From positions 1 through 9,016 of the forward strand of contig JAPLMV010000125.1 of NCBI GenBank assembly GCA_026386835.1: 9,016 nucleotides of DNA, given 5' to 3'. Under the pieces are notes generated by a model that was not told the origin of the DNA, searched no databases, and was given only the letters and a program-made list of their open reading frames with translations. The position numbers were made by a program, and so were the translations under genes. Each line of letters opens with the position of its first letter. Position 1 is the first letter of the stretch. The DNA comes from Planctomycetota bacterium. GTDB taxonomy: Bacteria; Planctomycetota; Phycisphaerae; Sedimentisphaerales; Anaerobacaceae. Positions 1-5,954 of this stretch are shown here, piece by piece.

Positions 1-163
1 TGTTGCCGCCCATAAAATATCCTTCGCAGTGAAACAGGATTTTATCCTTTGAGATTCCTGATGGGATTTCGACATGCGGCTGAAGTCCTTTTGTCTGGAG
101 CGGCCTGCACTGGAGAAGGTTGATGACGGGTTTATCGTTCCCTGCGAAGTTGACGGTAAATTA
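1..163 (-). pseudogene. In-frame continuation of the PPDK_N-type protein beyond the TAA
   Basis: Reading on in the same frame past the TAA at 161-163 gives FTVNFAGNDKPVINLLQCRP and then LQTKGLQPHVEIPSG, open for 53 codons to the window edge. In PEP synthase/PPDK-like domains the strand ending in a LLQ.RP motif follows directly after a YPVD.E-type segment, and here YPVDV sits immediately before the stop. The stop therefore takes the place where a Glu codon (GAA) would be expected, a single G-to-T change. The gene is either a recent pseudogene, a readthrough case, or carries a sequencing error. The true C-terminus lies outside the window. Confidence 0.75.
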
Positions 164-2074
164 GACATCGACGGGATATTTATAATTTTTCTCGAGGGTC
201 TTGAGGATTTTCTGCATGGTTTGCGGAAAAGTCGTTTCGGAAAGCAGTTTTTCAAAGGTGACTATCCAGTAGTGCTTATCCTTCATTTTGAGCTCTCTGG
301 CTCTTTTGGCCATTTCGATATCCGGCACGGCAATCAAGTTCAGATCGAGCCCGAGTTTTTCATTGAGCAATTCCTGAATGGGCACTTCCTTCAAGATGTT
401 TTCTTTGATATCGAGCAAATCGACATGATGCTGGGAAAATCTTCTGACATCTTCCATGCCTGCAAGCGGGCGCAGCAGCGGCGCATCGAGAGCGACTAAC
501 CTGGGATAATCGTCTTCAACGCGGTTTACTGCCCGTGTGCCCAGACCCATTACGAGTCTGAGCATTCCCGCCTTTGGGTCCATATCCGGCTTCCAGACGA
601 AGGTGTTGTGTGAGACTGCGACGCCGGCAAGGTCGGGCATAAAAAAATTATTATCGCGGTAGGAGCCAGAGACTCGCTGGACGAGTAATGCCATCTGTTC
701 ATCCATCTGGTCGAGGCCTCTTTGGAGGCGATAGACCAGGGCGTCTTCGTTCATTGTGCTTGCGTAGACGTTTCGCACGGAATCTTCAAACTGATGGTAC
801 CGCTGCTCGGTGTTGCCCTGGTTGACGCAGAAGAAACTTGAATACTTGCCGGCAAAAGCATTGCCGAAGGCATCTTCGAGAAGTGAGCTTGAACGGACGA
901 TGATGGGAGACTGGCCGAAATACTCTATCATTTCCTGGAACTGTTCGCGAATCTGGTCTGGGAATTTGCCGTGAAGGAGTTTTTCCTTGAGTTCAGCGGC
1001 GACCTTGAAATAACCATCTTTTGTTTTTTGCTCCATGCGGAGTTTCCACCAGCCGTTCTCGACGATATAGGTATAAAAGACGTCTGAGCCGACATAAAAC
1101 GAATCGTGCGGTTCGAGCTGTTGTGCCCAGTCGGCGGATTTGTCCTTTGACATAATGCTGTTGGCCAGGAGCATACCGACGGCCTTTCCGCCGATAAAGC
1201 CGGTGCCGATGAGGCGGTTTTTGATAGTGAGCAAGTCTTCGAGGGAGAAGTTTTTTCTGGCCAGCGAGAGGATTTTTTTTTCTCTGCCTATCATTACTCT
1301 GCAGAGATGTTCTGCGGTCATTCGCTTATCATGGAGTGATGCATCCGCAAGTTCACAGAGTTCCTGTGCGCGAAGGAAAAGCCTGTCCCAGTAGTCGAGT
1401 GTTCTTTGAGCGGGTTCGAGGCCTTCGCGGGAGATATATGAAATAAGCTTGGTTGCATCGACGCTGCTTGTCAGTGGGACGAACTGGTCTTTCCGCTGGA
1501 TGTGCGGCAGGTACATGGTGGGGGAGTAGCGTTTCCAGACCTTGAGTGGATGGATGTAAAAGGTTTTTTCGAAATCGTAGAGGTCGAGCAAAAGCTGAGT
1601 CGTTTCACGTATTCGGGCGATAGTTTTGAATGAGTGGTTGTTTCGCAGCAGGGCGAAATAAGCGATGGTGTCGAGTTCGAAAAGGTATGGGCAGGTAATT
1701 AAAAAGAAGTTGCCTATCATCAAATCCGTAGCCCAGGCACTGAGCAAATCCGAGAGGCAGTCAAAGACGTAGAACACTTCTTTTCCTTCCTTCGAAATTA
1801 TGCTGTGGACCTGGGTGGAGAAGGTTTCAAAACCACTGTCGGCATCGAGATTGTAAATCGATATGCCTTTGCCTGGCTTTACGAGTGGCTTATGTTTGGC
1901 AAATCTCATATAGACGAGCTTATGGCCGTCTTTGATGGCCTGTTTAACATAGGGGTTAACGAATCTGCCGTAATCGTCGATGCTTTCGACCTGCCAGACG
2001 ACGTTATCACCTTTTTGCAGGTTGTTGAGTATCGCATCCAATCCCTTTAAGCCGGTACTTGCCCATGGCGTCAT
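161..2074 (-). CDS. PEP/pyruvate-binding (PPDK_N-type) domain protein, stopped by an in-frame TAA
   Basis: The frame gives 637 residues from the ATG at 2074 down to a TAA at 161-163. The N-terminal ~150 residues look like a KaiC/RecA-type fold: the opening STGLKGLDAIL matches the usual TG..GLD.. start, but the Walker A loop is replaced by VESIDDYGRF, so nucleotide binding there is probably lost. The C-terminal half is the ATP-grasp domain of PEP synthase and pyruvate phosphate dikinase: IIVRSSSLLED (Arg about residue 394), NAFAGKYSSF, and GLGTRAVNRVEDDYPRL. No phosphohistidine or PEP-binding barrel is visible, so a full dikinase reaction is not supported; a regulatory or phosphotransfer role is possible. 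I chose the 2074 start because AAGGG (2083-2087) lies 8 nt upstream and a promoter lies just beyond. The frame stays open to 2497, but that extension runs antisense through an IS remnant. Domain call good; function unknown. Confidence 0.75.
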   Translation of the reverse strand: MTPWASTGLKGLDAILNNLQKGDNVVWQVESIDDYGRFVNPYVKQAIKDGHKLVYMRFAKHKPLVKPGKGISIYNLDADSGFETFSTQVHSIISKEGKEVFYVFDCLSDLLSAWATDLMIGNFFLITCPYLFELDTIAYFALLRNNHSFKTIARIRETTQLLLDLYDFEKTFYIHPLKVWKRYSPTMYLPHIQRKDQFVPLTSSVDATKLISYISREGLEPAQRTLDYWDRLFLRAQELCELADASLHDKRMTAEHLCRVMIGREKKILSLARKNFSLEDLLTIKNRLIGTGFIGGKAVGMLLANSIMSKDKSADWAQQLEPHDSFYVGSDVFYTYIVENGWWKLRMEQKTKDGYFKVAAELKEKLLHGKFPDQIREQFQEMIEYFGQSPIIVRSSSLLEDAFGNAFAGKYSSFFCVNQGNTEQRYHQFEDSVRNVYASTMNEDALVYRLQRGLDQMDEQMALLVQRVSGSYRDNNFFMPDLAGVAVSHNTFVWKPDMDPKAGMLRLVMGLGTRAVNRVEDDYPRLVALDAPLLRPLAGMEDVRRFSQHHVDLLDIKENILKEVPIQELLNEKLGLDLNLIAVPDIEMAKRARELKMKDKHYWIVTFEKLLSETTFPQTMQKILKTLEKNYKYPVDV

Positions 2075-2119
2075 AAGTAAAACCCTTGTCAATAGTGTAA
2101 TGGTCTTAATGTGTATATT

Positions 2120-2147
2120 ACTATAGATGAGATAAGTTTGCTGGCAA
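2120..2147 (-). promoter_or_regulatory. Promoter of the PPDK_N-type gene
   Basis: On the minus strand TTGCCA (2142-2147) and TATAGT (2120-2125) are 16 bp apart. A start near 2113 would give a leader of about 40 nt before the ATG at 2074. The promoter lies between the gene and the IS remnant, so the IS did not separate them. Confidence 0.5.
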
Positions 2148-2210
2148 TTTAAATCGGAAAATATATTTGTTTTTTTAGTTGGGGGAAAAATAATTACTGT
2201 TTTTAGAAGA

Positions 2211-2614
2211 ACTTTCGCACTTTTTGAGTCATCATGAAAAACTGTAAAAATGGCCTCGGCCTTATAAAACTTGCCCTGCAAATGCTTGTGGAGGTAAAGG
2301 GCTGGTTTCCAGAAAGACGGTTTATGATGGGTGCGGACGGCTTTTACGCCACACTGGCTGGCAGCGGCGCTATGTATACCCACCTCATCAGCCGGATGCG
2401 GTGTGATGCCGCCATTTACGAATTGCCCAAGAAGAAGCAAAAACATCAAAGGGGTCACAAATGCAAAAAGGGCAGGCGATTGCCAACCCCTTCTCACAGT
2501 GCAGAAGCATTTATTTTAAAAGACAGGATTGATGAACCCTGCGGGCGGAAGAGAATTTTAGATATAAGATTTCAGATTGAAGAACAGAAAAGCAGGTGAA
2601 AAAGGTGCGAAAGT
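2211..2614 (+). mobile_element. Internally deleted insertion-sequence remnant
   Basis: ACTTTCGCAC at 2211-2220 is matched by its exact reverse complement at 2605-2614. Allowing one extra base, both copies continue inward into a TTTTT run, as terminal inverted repeats do. Between them lies a fragment of a DDE transposase in the plus direction. At about 404 bp the element is far shorter than a full IS of this type, so most of the transposase is gone and it could move only with help in trans. No clear target-site duplication is visible outside the ends. Confidence 0.65.
2234..2511 (+). pseudogene. DDE transposase fragment (IS701/DDE_5-like)
   Basis: The frame encodes LALQMLVEVKGWFPERRFMM, GADGFYATLAG, then LISRMRCDAAIYELP and KKGRRLPTP. 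This order matches the middle of IS701/IS4-like transposases: a WFP.R segment leading to a catalytic Asp in a GD.AY-like motif, a LIS..R.DA.LYE.P segment, and a KG.RLP.P segment after a basic linker. The N-terminal half with the first catalytic Asp and the C-terminal part with the Glu are missing, and a stop at 2225 closes the frame upstream. It is not expected to be functional. The family assignment rests on motif recall. Confidence 0.6.
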
Positions 2615-2740
2615 AAAAAAGAGTGTGAAAAGAGTCGTTTTTGGGGTTAAAAAAGAGGTTGGATAGTTCGTTAAAGGGATTTTGGGGCGTGGTTAGTAGA
2701 ATTGGTATTAAGGCACAGGTCATGATTTGCCGAAAAATAA

Positions 2741-2769
2741 TTGACAGGTATTGCTCAGCTTAGTACAAT
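2741..2769 (+). promoter_or_regulatory. ilvB promoter
   Basis: A perfect TTGACA (2741-2746) is followed after 17 bp by TACAAT (2764-2769). The predicted transcription start is near 2777, giving a leader of about 210 nt before the ilvB ATG. A TTG in the -35 box is in frame with ilvB, but it precedes the transcription start and cannot be the translation start. Confidence 0.75.
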
Positions 2770-2776
2770 ACCTCTT

Positions 2777-2986
2777 GTATTTGTGTTAAAAGAATGCAAA
2801 TACGAACCTGAGATATCCCCAGAAGTGGGATGGTTACGGGATTGCAGCAGGGTAAATAAACTGCAGGTGAGTTCGGCTGCTTTTTTGGTTAAAGGCAGTT
2901 GGAAACCGGCAAAGACCCAACGGAGCTGTAATCGGCTGGAATTTTTGTTAGCGGCTGCGCTATATTTATCAGGAAAGGTTAAAAAA
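2777..2986 (+). promoter_or_regulatory. Long ilvB leader with possible attenuator
   Basis: The leader is about 210 nt and rich in short complementary segments: a 7-bp stem of GTATTTG with CAAATAC near its start; TGCAG (2843-2847) with CTGCA (2861-2865); GCAG (2863-2866) with CTGC (2877-2880) followed at once by TTTTTT (2881-2886); and GTTGG with CCAAC near 2900-2925. The TGCAG/CTGCA and GCAG/CTGC pairings exclude each other, as in an attenuator, but the stem before the T-run is only 4 bp. There is no T-box consensus and no leader peptide rich in Leu, Val or Ile codons. The leader stays open in the ilvB frame, so an N-terminally extended product cannot be fully excluded. Confidence 0.3.
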
Positions 2987-4714
2987 ATGTGTCCCAAGTT
3001 ACGTTCCACTGACTCGTCAGCAAAATCTATCCTTAAACCCGGCGCACAGATAGTTGTCGATACGCTTATCGAGCAGGGAGTCGAAACAATGTTCGGATAT
3101 CTGGGCGGCGTGGTTTTGCCGTTGTTCGACAAGCTGTATGATGCGCCGATTAATTTTATAATACCGCGTCACGAACAGGGCGGCTGTCACATGGCAGACG
3201 GGTATGCGCGGGCAAGCGGAAAGGTCGGCGTTGTCGTTGCGACAAGCGGGCCTGGCGCGTGCAATCTGGTTACGGGTCTTGCAACGGCGATGATGGATTC
3301 AGTTCCTTTAGTTGCAATTACCGGTCAGGTTCGTACTGACCTTATCGGCAACGATGCGTTCCAGGAGGCAGATACTACGGGCATTACGCGGCCTGTTACA
3401 AAATATAACTGCATAGTCAAGGACGTGAAGGACCTTGCCCGCACGATTCGGGAGGCATTTTACATCGCATCGACGGGCAGGCCGGGACCGGTTCTGGTTG
3501 ATATACCTGTTGATATCGAGCTTGAAAAGTGCAGCAGCGACGGCAGTAAGGAAATGAATCTGCCCGGCTACAAAGTCCAGACCAAGGGACACGCCAGGCA
3601 AATATCAATGGCGGCAAAGGCGATAAACGAATCGGAGTGTCCGGTGCTTTATGTCGGGGGCGGAGTTGTTATTTCGGATGCGAGCGAGGAATTGAGAAAA
3701 TTCGCATTGAAGGCGAATCTGCCGGTGACGATGACGCTTCTCGGATTGGGCTGTTACGACCAGAGCAGAGCGGAATCGCTGGATATGCTGGGGATGCACG
3801 GCTCGGCGTATGCCAACTATGCTGTTCAGGAATGCGATTTATTGATAGCGGTCGGGGCACGATTCGACGACAGGGTTACAGGCAATGTCAAAACGTTTGC
3901 GCCGAAGGCAAAGATTGTCCATATCGATATAGACCCTGCGAGTATTTCTAAAAATGTCCGGGCGGATATTCCTGTTGTCGGTGATGCAAAAATTATACTA
4001 AGCGAATTAGTTAAGGAAGTCGAGCATCGCGACAGGAAGGAATGGTTTAAGAAAATAGCCGAATGGAAAAAGAAATATCCATTCCGATACGACAATAATT
4101 CCACGACGATAAAGCCGCAATACGTGATAGAGGAAATCTGCCGCCAGACCAACGGCGATGCGATAGTAACAACAGGCGTGGGGCAAAATCAGATGTGGAC
4201 TGCCCAGTTTTATAAGTTTAAAAGGGCGCGGCAGTTTATAAGCTCAGGCGGCCTGGGAACTATGGGATACGGCCTGCCCGCTGCCATCGGGGCACAGATT
4301 GCAATGCCAGGGCAGGTGGTTGTCGATATTGACGGCGACCATAGTTTCAATATGACGATGACGGAACTTTCGACGGCGGTCGAGCACAAGCTGCCGATTA
4401 AGGTCTGTATCTTAAATAACGGTTTTATGGGAATGGTTCGGCAGTGGCAGGAGCTTTTCTACAACAAGCGATATTCCAAAAGCTACCTGGCCAATCCCGA
4501 TTACGCAACGGTCGCCCGTGCGATGGGTGCAGCGGGAATAACGGTCGAGAAAAAGGCTGATGTTGCCAAGGCGGTGAAGGCGATGCTGGCGGAAAAGATG
4601 CCGTGCGTGGTCGATTTCAAGGTCGAGCGCGAGGAAAACGTCTGGCCGATAGTCCCGGCTGGCAAAAGCATACATGAAATGAACGGGCTGGATATTCTTG
4701 AAAGTCTGGCGTAA
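2987..4714 (+). CDS. ilvB: Acetolactate (acetohydroxyacid) synthase, large catalytic subunit
   Basis: This 575-residue ThDP enzyme condenses two pyruvates, or pyruvate and 2-ketobutyrate, in the first common step of branched-chain amino acid synthesis. The N-terminal Pyr domain (about 20-185) holds GYLGGVVLP and RHEQGGCHMADGYAR with the activating Glu63. The middle FAD-associated domain includes GARFDDRVTGN and VHIDIDPASISKN. The C-terminal PP domain holds GDH at 450-452 and NN at 477-478, followed by GMVRQWQELFYNKRYS. Length is normal for the family. The start is the ATG with AGGAAAGG 8 nt upstream (2971-2978). Two small departures from the usual sequence are visible: GYLGG where GYPGG is common, and GDH where GDG or GDA is common. 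ilvN follows 28 nt later, so the two are surely cotranscribed. Very secure call. Confidence 0.96.
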   Translation: MCPKLRSTDSSAKSILKPGAQIVVDTLIEQGVETMFGYLGGVVLPLFDKLYDAPINFIIPRHEQGGCHMADGYARASGKVGVVVATSGPGACNLVTGLATAMMDSVPLVAITGQVRTDLIGNDAFQEADTTGITRPVTKYNCIVKDVKDLARTIREAFYIASTGRPGPVLVDIPVDIELEKCSSDGSKEMNLPGYKVQTKGHARQISMAAKAINESECPVLYVGGGVVISDASEELRKFALKANLPVTMTLLGLGCYDQSRAESLDMLGMHGSAYANYAVQECDLLIAVGARFDDRVTGNVKTFAPKAKIVHIDIDPASISKNVRADIPVVGDAKIILSELVKEVEHRDRKEWFKKIAEWKKKYPFRYDNNSTTIKPQYVIEEICRQTNGDAIVTTGVGQNQMWTAQFYKFKRARQFISSGGLGTMGYGLPAAIGAQIAMPGQVVVDIDGDHSFNMTMTELSTAVEHKLPIKVCILNNGFMGMVRQWQELFYNKRYSKSYLANPDYATVARAMGAAGITVEKKADVAKAVKAMLAEKMPCVVDFKVEREENVWPIVPAGKSIHEMNGLDILESLA

Positions 4715-4742
4715 AATCGTCGTGCGTACGTGGAGATGAAAT

Positions 4743-5240
4743 ATGAAACATATAATAAGTGCATTAGTTGAAAATAAGCCGGGCGTTCTGGCGCACGTTG
4801 CGGGGATGTTTGCAGCGCGGGCGTTCAATATAGACTCGCTGGCAGTGGGACGCACGGAGGACCCGGACTTAAGCCGAATGACAATAGTCGTAGTCGGCGA
4901 CGACAGGGTCGTTGAGCAGGTTAGAAAACAGCTTGCAAAAATAATCCCTGTCGTGAAGGTTCAGGATTTTGTGGATCAGCCGGTTGTTGCTCGCGACTTA
5001 ATGCTGATAGTTATCTCGGCGGCACCCGAAAAACGCGCGGAGATTTTGTCGCTGATTGACGTATTCAAAGGCAAGGTGGTCGATATCGGACAAAAGTTTG
5101 TGATGGTCGAGGTCAGCGGCCCGGAGGCCAAAATCGACGCCTTTATAAATATGTGCAGACCTTACGGCATCAAAAGCGTGGCGAGAACCGGAACTATCGC
5201 AATGCCCAGACAATTCAAAGCAGAAGACAACGAGGCATGA
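4743..5240 (+). CDS. ilvN: Acetolactate synthase, small regulatory subunit
   Basis: This 165-residue protein binds IlvB, stimulates it, and in characterised homologues confers valine feedback inhibition. An N-terminal ACT domain (about 3-75) is plain: ALVENKPGVLAHVAGMF, ARAFNIDSLAVGRTEDPDLS, then RMTIVV. The second half (about 80-160), with RDLMLIVISA and FVMVEVSGPEAKIDAF, is the standard C-terminal domain of the small subunit. A GGAG (4732-4735) sits 7 nt before the ATG. It lies 28 nt after ilvB with no terminator between them. The locus names ilvN and ilvH are used interchangeably for this family. Confidence 0.95.
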   Translation: MKHIISALVENKPGVLAHVAGMFAARAFNIDSLAVGRTEDPDLSRMTIVVVGDDRVVEQVRKQLAKIIPVVKVQDFVDQPVVARDLMLIVISAAPEKRAEILSLIDVFKGKVVDIGQKFVMVEVSGPEAKIDAFINMCRPYGIKSVARTGTIAMPRQFKAEDNEA

Positions 5241-5294
5241 TTGGCAAAGCTGCGAGATTGCCAAATGCCAATTTTGAATTGCCAATTTAATTGG
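5241..5294 (+). repeat. Palindrome cluster after ilvN (possible weak terminator)
   Basis: TTGGCA (5241-5246) begins right after the ilvN stop codon and pairs with TGCCAA (5259-5264). The TGCCAA motif recurs twice more, and a further palindrome CCAAT-TTA-ATTGG occupies 5282-5294. The first hairpin is followed only by a short TTTT, so termination would be weak. Confidence 0.4.
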
Positions 5295-5338
5295 AACTCC
5301 AATGTCATCAGTTACGCTCTAATCACTAACCACTGACC

Positions 5339-5454
5339 ACTAATTCAGTTGCGGCTTTACATCGTGGCGTTGTGAGGTTACAGTATGACATTGTAAGGTT
5401 ATATCGTGGCAAAGACGGCGTGATATGCCGCAGATTAGCAACTATCCGTTAGGC
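5339..5454 (+). other. attC-like recombination site upstream of the GIY-YIG gene (degenerate)
   Basis: GTTAGGC (5448-5454) fits the integron core consensus GTTRRRY and lies 14 nt before the GIY-YIG start. Four bases before it GCAACT (5438-5443) pairs with AGTTGC (5347-5352), and outside that ACTAAT (5339-5344) is an imperfect partner of the core. Together these give the nested R''-L''...L'-R' order of an attC of about 116 nt. TGCGGC (5350-5355) can also pair with GCCGCA (5427-5432). The left arm is poor, so the site is degraded or the resemblance is partly chance. No integrase gene is in the window. Confidence 0.35.
5348..5410 (+). repeat. Three tandem 21-nt units
   Basis: Units at 5348-5368, 5369-5389 and 5390-5410 align without gaps. 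They share the opening TTG at unit positions 2-4 and the ending GTGGC (changed to ATGAC in the middle unit). Units 2 and 3 share TTGT.AGGTTA, while units 1 and 3 share an ending of ATCGTGGC preceded by TTA.. Most differences are transitions. The repeat lies inside the attC-like hairpin. Confidence 0.6.
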
Positions 5455-5468
5455 GGCGGAAAATCAAT

Positions 5469-5867
5469 ATGAGGCTAAAAATGAAGAAGAAAATTACTGA
5501 TCGCGGTAAATTGGTTAAAAAGTTTTGGGAGAATAAACCTTCAACCGAACATCGTGATGCTCTTCGAAAAAGAGATCGAGGTCGTGGAATATACGTTTTG
5601 TATAAAAAAGATGGTCAGGTATATTATGTCGGTTTGTCAAAATCAAGTCTCAGAGGTAGAATTAGGAGTCACGCAACTAGAGATCGACATAAGGGCAAGT
5701 GGGATACTTTTTCCTTTTACCAAATTGGAAAAACAAGATATATCAAAGATATCGAATCACTTCTTTTAAGAATAATTCATCCCATAGGGAATAAAGTAAA
5801 AGGCAAATTCCAAAAACGATATGACTTATCAAAAAAGAAACGCCGCCTAACCCGCCGCTCAAGTTGA
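5469..5867 (+). CDS. GIY-YIG nuclease-domain protein (cassette-like gene)
   Basis: The product is a small basic protein of 132 residues, or 128 from the second ATG at 5481. A single GIY-YIG domain spans about residues 38-115: RGIYVLYKKDGQVYYVGLS gives the two signature strands (GIY and YVG), followed by Arg/His-rich RGRIRSHATRD, the catalytic-type Glu in YIKDIESLLL, and a conserved Asn in GNKVKGKF. The residues for metal-dependent phosphodiester cleavage seem present, but no DNA-recognition domain is attached and the target is unknown. The 5481 start is better served by GAGG (5471-5474, 6 nt away) than the 5469 start. Codon use is more A/T-rich than in the ilv genes. The last codons and TGA lie inside an attC-like sequence, as is common for integron cassettes. 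No promoter of its own is evident. Confidence 0.75.
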   Translation: MRLKMKKKITDRGKLVKKFWENKPSTEHRDALRKRDRGRGIYVLYKKDGQVYYVGLSKSSLRGRIRSHATRDRHKGKWDTFSFYQIGKTRYIKDIESLLLRIIHPIGNKVKGKFQKRYDLSKKKRRLTRRSS

Positions 5868-5870
5868 CGG
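5845..5870 (+). other. Left half of an attC site after the GIY-YIG gene, truncated
   Basis: GCCTAAC (5845-5851) fits the complementary integron core RYYYAAC. It is followed by CCGCCGCTCAA and GTTGACGG, the same layout as the R''-L'' half of known attC sites (core AAC, short spacer, TCAA...GAC). CGCCGCCTAAC (5841-5851) is also an exact 11-nt inverted copy of GTTAGGCGGCG (5448-5458) at the other end of the cassette. The right half (L', then GTTRRRY) is missing: the sequence switches to the 50-nt direct repeat from 5875. Confidence 0.5.
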
Positions 5871-5874
5871 AACA

Positions 5875-5924
5875 AGAGAATTAAAGGTGTCCGGTACAAT
5901 TTTTAAACAATTTCTCCGTCACTT
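5875..5924 (+). repeat. 50-nt direct repeat, copy 1 (left of abi locus)
   Basis: This copy matches 6870-6920 apart from one substitution and one T in a T-run. It contains GGTGTCCGGTACAATTTTT and is framed by the imperfect inverted ends GAGAATT and AATTTCTC. The GTGTCCGGTAC core resembles repeats I associate with REP-type/IS200-like mobile elements, which is a recollection only. Confidence 0.85.
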
Positions 5925-5954
5925 CTCCCAGCGTTGTTTCTTTCCAATTATCCA

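Noticed and set aside
74..499. Open frame on the plus strand opposite the PPDK_N-type gene
   Set aside because: Antisense to well-supported domain sequence, with no recognisable features.
2075..2497. N-terminal extension of the minus-strand PPDK_N-type gene
   Set aside because: It runs antisense through the IS remnant and across the likely promoter; a good Shine-Dalgarno and family-like start exist at 2074.
2511..2723. Small minus-strand frame upstream of ilvB
   Set aside because: No Shine-Dalgarno or protein features; overlaps the IS end.
2741..2986. ilvB starting at TTG 2741
   Set aside because: The TTG is part of the -35 box; the ATG at 2987 has a clear Shine-Dalgarno and gives the normal protein length.
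2777..2986. T-box, cobalamin or c-di-GMP riboswitch in the ilvB leader
   Set aside because: Short stretches look faintly similar, but no full consensus of any of these could be laid out.
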